Source of the DNA: Osmia lignaria lignaria
Taxonomy: Eukaryota; Arthropoda; Insecta; Hymenoptera; Megachilidae
Direction of reading: 5' to 3'
Assembly (NCBI RefSeq): GCF_051020975.1
Contig: NC_135034.1
Span: 4,526,001 to 4,590,000 of the forward strand
DNA length: 64,000 nt
Shown piece by piece: positions 47,110 through 59,800 of the stretch. The stretch's first letter is position 1; each line of letters begins with the position of its first letter. The position numbers and the translations under genes were made by a program. Under the pieces are notes generated by a model. The model was given only the letters and a program-made list of their open reading frames with translations, did not search any database and was not told the origin of the DNA.

Positions 47110-49000
47110 ATGGCCAGATCTGGGAAGAAAGAATTGGTAGCTCTTCAAGCCGAGATAGAGACAGAGGAAGACTGGGCCCAATTGCTCGCTCGGGAAGGTT
47201 TGATTTTAGCTGACGTCTATTCCGAATGGTGCGGTCCTTGTATCGCTATGGTCAGCACCTTACGAAACGTGAAATTGGAGATCGGTGGTGACGCGATCGG
47301 CTACGCGATCGTGAAAAACGATAATATCGCCGATCTCGAGAGATTCCGTGGCAACAGCGAGCCCGTCTGGATGTTCATTCAGAATGGTCAAATGGTTAAC
47401 CTAATGTTCGGCGCGCATTGTCCGAAATTGAAGAAACTATTGATCCAGGAAATTCGAAGAGCCCAACAGAACGAGGAACCGGAAATGAGGCTGCACCCGA
47501 GCACTCGTACCCCCGAAGAAGAGACACAATGGCAGGAAAAAGAAGCAATCAGGTATTTTCTTCCAGTTCGAACCGCGGATAGGAAAATTGGGAAAATTTG
47601 AAAAATTTCAAGGAAAGCGATCGAGCAGCGTCGACTCGCCAAAGAAGAAGCAGAGAGGCAAGAGAAGTACGAGGCGTTCCTGGCACAAATGATGTTCGAA
47701 ATGTCGGAAGAGACGGCTCTGGTTTTCTATCCGTGGGTCTTCAGGGACGAGGAGGGTAGACGCCGAGACAAATACCAAAGCCCCCCGTACACCGAACTGA
47801 TAAACGTTCTGTTCAAACAGAACTACGACGTTCTCGAAGAGCAACGAATACGTTTCACCGAAGAGATGATCGAAAAGATGTTCGTCGAGAGCAACGTCGA
47901 AATTACGAAAGAACTGATCGCAGGTGTGTTCTATCTACGGCCACTTCCTGCCCCTTCGAACTTTCTATTCGAAACTTATCTTCTCTTTCGCTTCGTACAT
48001 CCTCATTCAGGTTTAATGGACGGTGTAACCGTGGCGATGAGATTGAAAGGTAGACGACCTCATCCGGATTGGCCCGTACCTTATCCCTTCGAGTGTCCTA
48101 AAGGAACGAAAAGATGTCCAATGAGAGCGATCAACGACGTCGAGGAGTATCTCGTTCATTTATTGACCAGTAAAACCCCGTTGTTGATCGGCGAAGTTCA
48201 TCCACCGCAATTTGATAGTTCGTACATGAACAGATACGTGTATGTTCACGAACCTGATCCCGAGGACGAGGAGGATTTTCCTAGAGTGGACCCTGTGGTT
48301 TGGGTGCCTCCTCAAGTACTTTTCCATGTATTCGAAATTTTAAGAATACAAAAAATTCTTCAGCTCACTGAAAATTTCGTTTAGGCCAGAAGCAAAGTGC
48401 ACGTTTACACGACCCTGTTCTCCGGCTACGTGGAGATGGTGCACCCTTACGACGAACCAGTCCCTCCGCCTCCTTTCTGCGCTTTCAAATTTCGTTTTCA
48501 ACAATTCGAAGTTCTCCGCGACGCTTGCGCTTTCTTCCCGGATGCGGTTGAATATTTCGGTGCGTTCGAGTTCGACAGACCGCACGTCGCTAGACGAATC
48601 GCTTCTTGCCCGGAGGACTTCGAGAAAAAGGTTTCCTTCAACGCGATTAGTACTTCGGTTTGCGTTTATCGTTTGAACAAAAGATTAAACCTTGTCGAAG
48701 ATGAAGTACCAAACGGGAAGCGAGATCTTTGTGGTGATTCTTCGAAGGATGAGCGAAGAGGTTTTCTTGACGTTCGCTAGTATCCAGCCTTATTGCGTTG
48801 TCGAAGACGACGAGCAAGCTCAGGCAATGATAGACGAGTATTTCCCTGAGGGGGCAGAGGATATGGTGTTAGAAGAATCGAGCGAAGAAGAGGAATCCTA
48901 CGAAGCAGAAGCGGAAATGGAGGAGGAAGAAGAGGACGAAGAGGATTTGCAGGAGCAGGCGGAAACTGTAGACCCATTCACGATCTACAGTTATGTCTAA
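47110..49000 (+). CDS. Thioredoxin domain-containing protein 3 homolog (Trx + DUF4746)
   Basis: Resembles insect proteins annotated as TXNDC3/NME8 homologs, associated in animals with sperm and ciliary axonemes. Five exons fit in phase: 47110-47552, 47613-47923, 48011-48315, 48385-48630, 48701-49000 (534 aa; introns of only 60-87 bp). Residues about 8-110 form a thioredoxin fold with the canonical redox site WCGPC (40-44) and a partial cis-Pro loop region (SEPVWMFIQNGQ). The rest, with a basic coiled segment (EQRRLAKEEAERQEKYEAF) and repeated Pro/Trp-rich blocks (HPDWPVPYPFECP, DPVVWVPPQ), fits the DUF4746 region. No nucleoside-diphosphate-kinase motif (NxxHG/SD) is visible, unlike vertebrate NME8. 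The C-terminus is a long Glu/Asp tail (about 485-525) ending FTIYSYV. The intron 4 acceptor (TTGTCGAAG) has a weak pyrimidine tract. It stands alone in the gene-poor region. Confidence 0.9.
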
Positions 49001-52000
49001 AGTATGCATTTTTTAAATTCAATCAGATTTTCAAAGAAATTTAGTTGCCTTTACACGAGAACAATTCAATTCCGAATAATTGAAAAGCCGAGGATTCCAT
49101 TCTTCGCGCGTTTTGGCAAAGCCGAATCGTACTTGAACATTCGCTTATGTTGGCAACGCGTTTGCGTAACTTTGGCAAAATTCCATCGGAGCGTAAAGGT
49201 TGTATTACGCACCTGCGCCCCCCGCTGCCAAATCCTTATCCTCGCGATCGGCCAAAGAGAAACCGATATTTGCCAAGTGCAGAAGAAAACAAAGTCTTTC
49301 ATTCTTGTGGACGAAGAAAAATTTCGAGGAACGATTCGTTTCGCATGGAAACGCGAATGCGAGAACGGTTTTAGCGGGAAAGTCAGCCACGATCAAAGCG
49401 AACGAATTGAATCGCGTTGATCGAATTAACGAGGCAATTTGTCACGCGACCGATGCGATGCGAGAAATTCACGCGGCAACGACACGCGAGAGGATGCCTG
49501 CTCTTCCTCTTCGTACGATACACTCCGGCGGAGAGTAAATTTCACCAAGCGATCCGAACAATTGAACCATTAACCGCGGAGACGTTAGTCAGCCGGCCAG
49601 TAAATCTTTCAGCCGACTCGCTCGTTTTCATCTGTATTTTTGGCACGCTCCGAGACTCTTCGGCTGTACAACACTTGGAAAAGAAACATGCCGATTTCGA
49701 ACGGATCTTGAAACTGAACAAAATCAGCTTATCTTTTCCCTGATACATTCACCCGCAGAATCTTTGCATTCTTGTATAGAAAATTATTGGCGATTTATTA
49801 AGATGATCTTTAAAGATCGGTATAAGCGACGGAACGTGTTTTCTTTTTTCATCTTCGCGGCGGGATAAGCGCGGTAGCGCCGGAGGCGGTCGATTGCTTA
49901 AACATCGGTAATTATTGCACAAGCGTTACGTAACTAAACACGGTCGAATCGCGAGGAGGAGCCAGAGGGGAGGAAAAAAAAGGCGCAAATTACAGTTACG
50001 CCGGATAATTCGCGTTCATCGCGTGTCATTAACGATCGTTTCGTCTCCTTTCCTCTTTGTTACTCCCCATTTCCGCCGACGCGATGCAACGATCAAGATC
50101 GTTTTTCTCCAACACGCGAAAACGTCTGCGAGCTATAGGTGCGACGATAATCGCTGTAATCTATGATCGTCATCGACGACGTTAATCGAGAAATTCCAAA
50201 TGCCCGCGATCGCTCGATACCGCGTATTTCATCTGCTTTGCTTTTACTAGGAAAACTATCGAACCGTGTGAATAAGATTTATACTAATCCGCGAACACAT
50301 AGAAGCTCGTTAAAATTTGAGTTTGTCAGATGGAACATGGTGCACGTAGAAAGTTCGGTGGACGAAGAAAGACGCGTTTGCGGTTCGCGAAGATAAATTT
50401 ACACGCGACTCCGCGTCGCCGATGCCTGTTCACGTACCCTCGTTTCTTTTCCCTTCTACGATGCCGACCCCGTATAAGCGGTCGTTTTCTTTTCGCCTGG
50501 TCGCAAATAGGAACCGGACTCGCGTCTTCGTGCTCGAGTAAAATTAATGGCGTCGCGTCGGGACGCGAATCGCCGACGCCTGCACCCTGATTTACAATGT
50601 CAAAGTTCGCGGCAGGTCGATATAAAAGGCTAGTCGAATAATTCAACGGTCGTTCGTTTCTTGAATAACATTGGAAATTTTTCATTCTCCTAAGAATAGA
50701 ATCAGTTACAGGGAAAAAGGGAAACGATTACTTTTTCTTTCGATTATGTCACCGTCGTGTCATCGACGCTTTTTCTATCCTTCGAGGAAACGAAAGATTT
50801 CGCGCGAGATTTAAGAAACGAATCTTGGACCACTTTGTTTCAGCGAAACGAGCGGAGTTAATTTCGTACGCGGCCCTCTGTTTCCACCTAATGGACCGAT
50901 CGTTCGCTTCCGGTTTGCGCGAAACACGCTGATCGTGAGTCAACCAAAGACGTTACTATGAAAAGAAACACGCGACGTGGTTTTCTAACGGGCTTCCTAA
51001 GAAACAAACAACAGAGACTACTCGTTCCCTCGGTTTATTATTGAACATCGGTCAAATGTTTAACATCCGTGCTGCCTAGTAACAGTGAAATTTTATAAAA
51101 TTTCCAGTCGTTGAGTCTGCTCGAACGATTGAACATCGGGTAAACGTTTCTTTTATTTCGTTAATTGAAAGATCATTGATTATCGAAATTTCGTCTTATC
51201 GAGTAATTAATGATGGTTATTAGTCATTAATCGATCCTTGACCCTCTTTGAACGTTATTCCAGTGTAGAAACAGCTGTTCCTTACCGCCGTCATTCTACT
51301 TGGAAGTCGGGATTTTCCAATTCCATGGCGCCCTTTGGGCGACGTAGGTGAAAGGGTTCGTCGAAAGTCGAGGGGAAACTTTTTTTACAAGTCCCAAACG
51401 TGGCTGGCTCCCAGTCTCCCTAATTTGAAAGAAGTATTTTAAATCGGGCGTTTGGGAAATTCGAGAAAATTGTAGACTCGTGTCGGTGGAAGCAGAATCA
51501 ACAGCCAGAATCGCTGCTGGCAAGGTTCTGACGATTCTACTTCTACTCGCGTCATTCGCAATTTTACATTAAGTGATTCGTAACGAGATGGAAATATTCA
51601 TGGTTGAACCTTTTTTCAATCGTTCACTGCAGTCAGTATGGTAGTTTCCATGTAAATTTTTATAATTGAACCCCGCAGCTTTCAAAGTATAAGCCTGTTT
51701 TTTTTCTCCTCGTTATCGATCACAGCTTCCGGATCGAATCGTTTCTATATGGAACATCAATCTCGTTTGTTTGTTTAGAATGACGTAACATTACTTTACA
51801 GTTGCGTTCAAATAAAATGTAGCACATGCGTACAGTATATTTGCCGCTATTATGCGGTAACCTAATAGAATTTATGCATCCGGTCAAACAGGATCCGCGA
51901 AATGTGCCAAAACCTACGCCGACACCGAACCAGCCTGCAGAATATTAAAAATCAAATATTGAAACTCGGAATTAACGACGGTAGTAACAGTTTTCGGCGA

Positions 52001-52543
52001 ATTAGCACGTCGTCCCAGCGTAGAGGTAAAGTTTTTTCAACAAGGACCGAAAACTTGTTGTAAAACGCTGACGACCGTCGCTAAGTCGATCGAATCGTTC
52101 AATTAACACGTTTCTTTCTGTTTTTCTTTTATTATACGTCGGAAGCCTTGAAATTCCATTCGATCGAAAACGTTTACGGTTTCTCCCGTAACGTCGATAC
52201 GATAGATCTCATACTGTCACGTTAAGTGACATGACCGAGATTATAAAAAGGGGAAGAAACGCATAATTTGAAATGCCTGGGGCATAGGGGTCGATCTATG
52301 GCGCTGGTTACTGGTCGATCGATCTTGTCTCTCGCGTATATCCAGCCTTCCAGCCCTACCATTTGCCTTTTCGCATCGTTTCGATCCCGACAACATCCAA
52401 TGATCGACACTCTATCCCTTCTCGCGGTTCGTTTGCACTGTGCTAGTCACAGCCCTCCGAGTTCGAAGGTCACCGCGAGGCTGCCGCTCTAACGAATGCG
52501 CCTCCACTTTTCATATCTGCGCGCCGAGCTCCAGCGCCAGTGA
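49001..52543. other. Intergenic, CpG-rich
   Basis: About 3.5 kb downstream of the thioredoxin gene without a supported exon. Open frames at 49004-49420 and 50326-50685 overlap frames on the other strand and are Arg-rich. I see no repeat or RNA gene in it. Confidence 0.5.
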
Positions 52544-52618
52544 GCCGCGCTCCGATTGGCCGAGCGTCCGGCTGGTGGGGGGACTATATATCGAGGGACG
52601 GCGCGCGTCTGCGTCAGT
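52544..52618 (+). promoter_or_regulatory. TATA/initiator core promoter with inverted CCAAT box
   Basis: An inverted CCAAT (ATTGG, 52555-52559) is followed by CTATATATCG (TATA starting at 52585) and the arthropod initiator TCAGT (52614-52618). The initiator A at 52616 lies 31 bases after the first T of the TATA box, the exact spacing expected of a focused insect promoter. The surroundings are GC-rich. It points rightwards and would start the transcript containing the exon at 53039-53119. Confidence 0.65.
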
Positions 52619-53038
52619 GTGGCGCGCACCCTTCCATCGTTGTGTTCTTGCTCCTATTTTTCAATCGTTTCGTTTCGCAATTCTCTGTATTTCGATGAAA
52701 TTATTCGTTTCAAATCGAATATTTGTGCATCCAGTGCGATGATATAGTATTCCGCGTGTTTCGCGAATTGAAACTGTGCGGATTGTTCTCGATCTTTTCG
52801 TTCAGGAATTCGTCGAAACATGACAGGAAATCACGGTAAACATTCGCGATTCTAGATCATTTGATCGTTGTTCGAGTATGTGAAATAAAGAAACAGTGAA
52901 TTGTCGAAAGTTGAGTATACGAACATACAGAGACGGTGTGAAATATTATCGATGCTGGCACGAAACGAAGAATTACGCGCCAATTTCAAGCCGAGATAAC
53001 GAAAGAAATCGATCGAAGAAACACGCTTTGGTGCTGCC

Positions 53039-53119
53039 ATGACAATGGTCGTCAACAAAATCAACATGTCGTCGTACTCCACGCCACGACGTACTTTCTT
53101 CTCGGGCCTTCATTCAAAG
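53039..53119 (+). CDS. Putative first coding exon behind the 52.6-kb promoter
   Basis: ATG at 53039 opens a 27-codon frame (MTMVVNKINMSSYSTPRRTF...GLHSK) that ends at a GTAAAC donor (53120) in phase 0, 423 bases after the predicted transcription start. A second ATG two codons on gives a nearly identical product. An alternative short exon from ATG 52820 to a GTAAAC donor at 52836 (phase 1) is also possible. No downstream exon was recognised in the remaining 11 kb, so the gene must continue beyond the window. The protein is not recognised. Confidence 0.38.
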
Positions 53120-56100
53120 GTAAACACGTACTTTCGAAAACAACGTTATTATTTTTCCAGATGGACGTTCAAGGAATTCCAAATATTCTATTCAGTAGAA
53201 ATTTTTTATCGTTAAACAACCTCTGTATTTTCTTTACTCCAAAAATCATTATTTTTTTCTAACACATTTTTCCGAAATTAATTTATACAGAAAATAAAAT
53301 CGATTTGCAAATTATTCGCGTGTTGTTTGTAACTCGCCGGAGAAAATAATTCGTTTCCCGGTTATTTTCACGCTCGTTCGAAGCAATTGTCAGGGAAAAC
53401 ATATTGCGCGGTTGTATCACGTACGATCCCGATCGTAGATTCTTCGAAGACAGCCTCGGAGAGCGTGGTCGAGCACTTTTTACGGTAGTTTCCCGATTCA
53501 ACGATAAGCCTTGGCGTTCCTGATCGTGTGCTCGTCGGATTAACGGTTCTACCGGTTGCGCCTTGTCGTTCGCCGTCATAGGAAATGCTTCCATGGGTTT
53601 CCATCGAAATTTATTCACCCTCCGGGGCGTCGCGCCGTTTCGATCACTCCGTTTCGCCTTCATTCTGCCACTCCATTTATTCGGCTAGAAATTTGTTTAT
53701 TTAGTTATTTAAAGCGTAGCGAAAATTGACGAGACGTTCTTGGTATCTGTTTAACTTGGACGACCGTGAACGTGACCGTGTTTCGTTGCTAAAGAGAAGA
53801 GAACGACGACAAAGCAGTTTCGCCAACGGTTCGCGCGAATACAATCGTGTCGACGATATTTTTTCCCGATTTTCTGGCCGCTCGCCAAGTTATTTCCACT
53901 GGCCGCGTCTGGTAATACTCTGCTGCGATGCGTGAACGAACCCTCGATGGCTTACGTAATTTGAAACCAGTCTACGAATTTGATAAATCAATGTATTCAT
54001 TAAAAAAAAAGAAGAATTTCCTTCCGGAAAAAACACTCTGTAGGTGTCTTGTCTTTAGTGAAAAAGAAAGAAAACATTGGTGAGGCCAATGAACGCTCCA
54101 TTCCTCTTTATTAATTACTTCCTTGCGAATAATTATCGTACCTGGCAGCTAAACATCGCGACCTTTGCTTGCCACTTTTCGACACGAAGTAGAAGCACGT
54201 ACCGCGGTGCTTGGCACTTTTCGAACATGTATTCCTGCAATCCTCGTACAGCTCGAACGTTGAAACGCGTTGAATTTAGGTCCGGTTATATTTAGAAGCG
54301 TTTCTGTCGCCACTCGTTAGTCTCCCGTTTCGCGATTCATTATTTCCCGGTCGCTTTTATCACCACTGTCAAGATTCTTTGCCTGACCGTTTTCGCTGGC
54401 ATGCAACTGATCTTGGATAAATGGGAAAAGGAAGTTCCTTTGAATGAATTTATGGTTTTCCCTCCGTATCGAGGCATCAGGTGACTATCATCGATCACAA
54501 CCTTCGTACCTTCTGGTCCCCGTTATTGCATTGTTCGATCAAAGTCGAACGTAGCCTCGCTAATAGGAAGGATCGAAAACCGAGGATGGCCCGGTGGTAA
54601 ATTGAATAACAGGGTAGCTCGTGGCACGCGACGATCGCTTTCATTAAATAGATCCTCGGCGATCGTTAAAGCGACATTAATATCAATATCTCTTTGTTAA
54701 AGAGAATGCGCGGCCTCTTTCGACCCGGTCCCTTTCACGTTTTACTTCTCAGCCGCGGACTCCGAAGGAACTTTCGCTTTTGTTCGACGTCCCTTAACGA
54801 TATACAGAGACACTGTCCGTTGAGAAAAATTCGTCCTAGTTTTCTATCGCCCGCGTTTAATCATTTTCGAAATGGTTTCAGGTGACGATAGTTTGACGAT
54901 TCGTTTTATTATATACACGAATCGATGTTAGGGTTAATCGCAAGCACGTCTGGTCGAGTCTGGTGAAGGAACGTGGTGTTCGAGGACGCAGTAAAAGCGA
55001 GCCCGCGAGACATAAAAGATTCATTTTACCAGAGAGGTGACCCTGTCGACCCAGCATCCGCTCTCAGTGGGCGGCTCACTCTCCTTCTCTCCTCGCGCCA
55101 TACTTCTTTACCCTCGATTTTAAGTCCCTTTCACTCTTTCGTACAGTGACTGCTGGTCGTTTTCTTTTTTCATTCCGCCGCCCGGCTACTTTCGAGGTGA
55201 GCACGTAAAAAGGGCGAGGGAGGAGCCGCCTCGTTGAGACAATTAAGCGACAGCGTTCCTCGTTAAGTGTAAACTGCTACTAAATTGCCGAGAGTTGGGA
55301 GAACTCCATTCTTCTATGGCTCCTTTCTTCTCGATTAATTTCAACTTTTTGGTTAATAATCGGTGACCCATCAATCCGAACGAGTACGTGGTTGTTTTTG
55401 AAAGATCCTCGAGAACACAGTCACTTCCGGTGGTTGCGCGACGCCCGGAAGCGACGTTGAAACGTTTCGAATAGACTGGAAAGAATTCGTAGAACGTTTG
55501 CCGAGTAAGAGGCGACACTTTCACATAAGCCACCGTGAACCGGATGTATTTAATCTGTAACACGTCGGCCCGCGTCGTGACGCTCTCGAGAGAAAGAGAC
55601 GCGTCGTAATAGTAATTACCGAGGAGAGACGAGAAACATAGTAGCTTGCGGATGAATGGACGAGCCAGAATGAAAGAATTATTTACGCGGCTGGTGATCC
55701 CATTAATCGGTAGCCCGACCTCGTGGAAAGCGACCGATGATCCTTCGGTTAAGTCGCTCCGATCGCATTGAATTTACTCTGTGACGTTAAACGAAACAAA
55801 CGACGTCATTTGTTTACTTGGAATTAAAGGAGACCAGTTTGGAAAGTGAAGTTGAAGTCTCTATGGACACCAAGGATCCGTCCGGAAGGTCGGCGACGCA
55901 CGGTTCTTAAATTCTTAGCTATTCGAAAATTCATCGTTTTCTATACATTCGAACGAGTTAAAGTTCCTAGTCGAACTGAAACGTAACAATCCTTGTTTTG
56001 TCATCCGAAACGAGCATAGTCGCGATACGAGACACGGTGCTTGCTCCCTGCTGTTGCAGTTCGCGCGACCGGTTTCCTCTTCAGCGTCGGGTGTCGCGTT

Positions 56101-56424
56101 ATACGCTCCGTCGAGTCGTATTTCTGTTGCCAGAGAAATGTCACGCAGCCCGTGTCTCGTCGGTCTGGCTCGTTTGCCCTGAAGAAAGCAACGCGTAAGC
56201 AGAAGCGAAGAAAATGTCACGCCGTTGACGCGCATCAGCGATCCTCCTCCGCGTCGCTCGTCAACGGTACAGCGATCACGCGCGGTAAGATTACACGCCC
56301 GCGAAACAATGACATCCTCGAAGTATAATGGTGTTCCATCGTGCACGTGTGCCGCTCAAGATGGCTGCACATTTTGCCTTGTCGCAAAATGATAGCGTGA
56401 TACATTTCGTACATCGATCATTAC

Positions 56425-56816
56425 TTACAAGGGACAGTACCCAATCGACACACACCGATTTTGATGCCCTTGAGTATGATATAGAACTCAAAAAAATATT
56501 TGACACGTATTTTTTTTATCGCCAATCGTCCATGCTGAAGGGGTGAAAAAAATGACAAAAATTTATCAAAAAGGTGGCTACATAGAAAAATTTGCGGTTC
56601 AGAAACACACAAATTCCATTTTGAATTTTTCGCCTACACCTAATAATTCCTGAGATATTCAAGAAAATATGTTTTGCAACCCCAATTTTGAAGGCTATTT
56701 TCACCCCTTCAGCATGGACGATTGCCGATAAAAAATATACGTGTAAAATATTTTTTTGAGTTCTATATCATACTCAAAGGGCATCAAAATCGGCGTGTGT
56801 CTTTTCATCATTGTTT
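56425..56816. mobile_element. Foldback MITE related to the 35.6-kb element
   Basis: The left end, TTA followed by CAAGGGACAGTACCC (from 56428), resembles the terminus of the 35616-35977 element, and both continue into ACAC.CCGATTTTGATG. From about 56449 to 56545 the left arm is an inverted copy (roughly 95%) of 56700-56800, including GATGCCCTTGAGTATGATAT and the CATGCTGAAGGGGTGAAAA block. The right terminus is degenerate (GTGTGTCTTTTCATCATTG), so the end at about 56813 is approximate. No coding capacity. Confidence 0.7.
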
Positions 56817-59800
56817 AATATCCATAAGAATATCATCCTAGTTAGTGGCAATTAACGACTACGTCCTTGGCAAATAGAAGAATCATTTATCACCGTGCTT
56901 ACATCTCGCTAGACACTGACATCTGCTCGTTAAACGGTTAATTAATATCTCACCGAACCCGTCTATCTAATTATTGACCAATTTTTTCCTTCCATCGACG
57001 TCCATCGAAACCTCGACCTTTACGCGTCGTCGCGTCGCTTCTTTTTTCTACAATGCCGTTTTCATCTGTTTGCTATATATATATTTCTCGAAACAATGGA
57101 CGAGTCGCATGAATATGTGTAACGTTTCCTCGTCGAGTGACTTGCTTGCATATTCATGAGACCGATAAATTGCTTTTTTTAATTAAAATTTTTATGCCTA
57201 GATTCGTTTTACCTGGTTCCTCTTTAGAATTCCTCGGATAGCAAGCAATTGGATACGTTATAACCAGTTGGAATGTACACTGATAGTTAATTGGCGTTAA
57301 TTAAGAGCTGTTGGATTCATTTACCTTGATACTTAAGGAATACCCGCAGACCCAGCGGAAAATTAGATGTTAATCATTCAATATTGCGCTATGCGCATAC
57401 GCAGAGTGTATTAGGTTGCTTGCTGGAAAAGCTGAAAAAGTTCGCGAAATTGCGAATATTATTATTTTTTTATATATAAAAAATTTGCATGGAAGGAAAA
57501 GAACAGACGAATCCCAGCAAGGGGCAAGAAATAACAGCGGAACGCGTTTTATTAATACATAAAATGAATGAACGTTTTTACGAGGTGGAACAATTGGACA
57601 CGGGAACAAGTTGCGTTTCGTAACGGTTTACGAGCCGTTCAATTAGCGATTTCCTCCATAAATTCTCGTTGCAGAAAGCTGTTTGCTCGCTCGAAAAGGC
57701 GCCGCTTGCTGCAACGAGTAAAAAACGTCGAGTCCTTTTCTGTCGCTCGACTCGAGACTCTATTTCTGAACGCAATCACCTTGTTGTCTGTTATCGAGCT
57801 TCTTGCGTCACTCTCTGCGTCCTTCTCCCTCGTTTTTATCGCGTCGTTTATGAGATGGCGTAGAAAACGATCAATTCGAGCCGAATTAGAAAATTAAGCA
57901 AAGGGTCGCAAGTTTCTTAAAATCGTTCTTCCTCCCATAAAGGTGCGCTCGCACCGAGAAATGATGCGATCAAGCATGACCGCGGTCATTTACATCGCAA
58001 CATTTGCAGATCTCGTCTCTTCGTTCCCTGTTCATCGAGCCTTTTTCTCGCCTCCGTTCCGCGAATTTGCGTCGGTTGGCTTCTACACTTGCAGCTTGAT
58101 AATCCACTCGAGTGGCGCCGTCGCTGATTAACGACGCCCACGCGTGCACCCTTTGCTTTTCTTTCCTCTCTGTCTGATCGCTCCTTTTTCACGCCTCGGA
58201 CAGTGACTGGTCGCTTGGAAAACTTGAAACTCTTTTCCAATTTCTCCTCGAACACCTAGTTTCTACGCAGGTAAATTCATTATCCTCTCCGGTTCCCTCG
58301 CCCCGAATAAAGATGGAAATCGGCAAGACTCGGAGCGATGGGTCGTAAATAAATTCGAATTCCGGTTCTCGATTAAACGAGACGCGTAAGTCAGTCGAGG
58401 AAAAAGAACGATCGCGATGGAAAGTCGCCGATGTAATCTAGTTTCGCGACGCTCCTTTTCTGACCCTAACATCGAGCTCGCGTGACACGTTCACAAAGGA
58501 CCAAGGTGGGCGTAAGAACACCAGCCACTTGGGATTTAATCCTTTACCTTACGATTATCTCCTGACCGTTCGCGCTAGAGACGGCTTATATCCCCTTGCA
58601 ATATCTCAGCAGAACGTCGTGGATCGTTGTAAAACAATTCGCTAAATTACAATTTGAATTAATGGTGAAACTTCGCCGTATCGCAAATACAAATATTTGA
58701 AGACGATAAGGAACTCGATAATCCCTTTCATATTTTAATTTCGACCCTTCTGATCCCTAACCGCAGCTATCTCTTTGTGTTTCAGGTGAGTCTCTACCTC
58801 TCGCTTTCCGCCCATTTGTCCAGGGAATATTACCATCTGAATCGCTTAGCTAGGGAAACGAACAGGTAGACGCATTCCAGTGATTCTTCCTCGAGAAACA
58901 TTGTCGCGCGTTGCTTTGAGAGGCACTGGCTCGCCTAGTGCCAGGTTGTCTGGTCGTTGTAACGGTGCACCGATCGTTAGTCCTGTCGTGTTGCAGCTAC
59001 AATCGTTGCAAGAGGAGCATTCGACTTTCACGAGGCTCGCGATCCTCTCGATGACTCATGTATCGCGAATCGAGCGCGAAACTCGATCGGGAGCTGCGTT
59101 TTTCGTTGCTTCTTTTCGCTCCACTGGAATAGACGTCGCGCGAAAAGAAATAGCAAGGGATAGACGAATTTTTCGTGAAAAATTCGCTAAATCACACTTA
59201 GTTGAATAAAAAAATAAAAAGGAAGGACAGTTACGTGCAGCGAGAAACGTAACTCGTCAGGTTCGCCGGGCCGTGATCCCGAAATCGGTCTTTCAAATGG
59301 CCGACGGTTGCTCGCCGTGTAATGTCTACTGACCCAGAGGTGAGAAAAAGGAAAGGGGGGAATGGAATTCCTTCGTGACTCATTCGCCAAAGAGCCAAGG
59401 TATGAGAACTCGTGTCCCGTCCCCGTGCTCTTCGCATTTCCATGCACGAACCGATCCACCGAGAGCGTGACTCAATTGAACCTCTTCTTGTTTTCTTCTG
59501 GATCGTTGATTTTTTTTTTTTTTTTTCGAGTCGACAGTCTCCAGCGAAGCTTTCGGTCATTTTTATATCGATGATCTAGCTCTCTTAGTTTGAAAAGAAA
59601 ATTGCACTGGGAAATGGAGTATTATTAAGGAATTATTAAGGAATCTTTGTATCTTTTTTTTTTAATTCTATGAAATTTGAGATTTAATGACCGTGAAGTG
59701 TCGACGATGAGTAAGGAATTCGCGAAAGGTCATTGCACCGGTTGGTAGGAAGAAAAGTCGTTAAAGACGGTGGAATGCCGAATGACCGTGGCATTATGCG

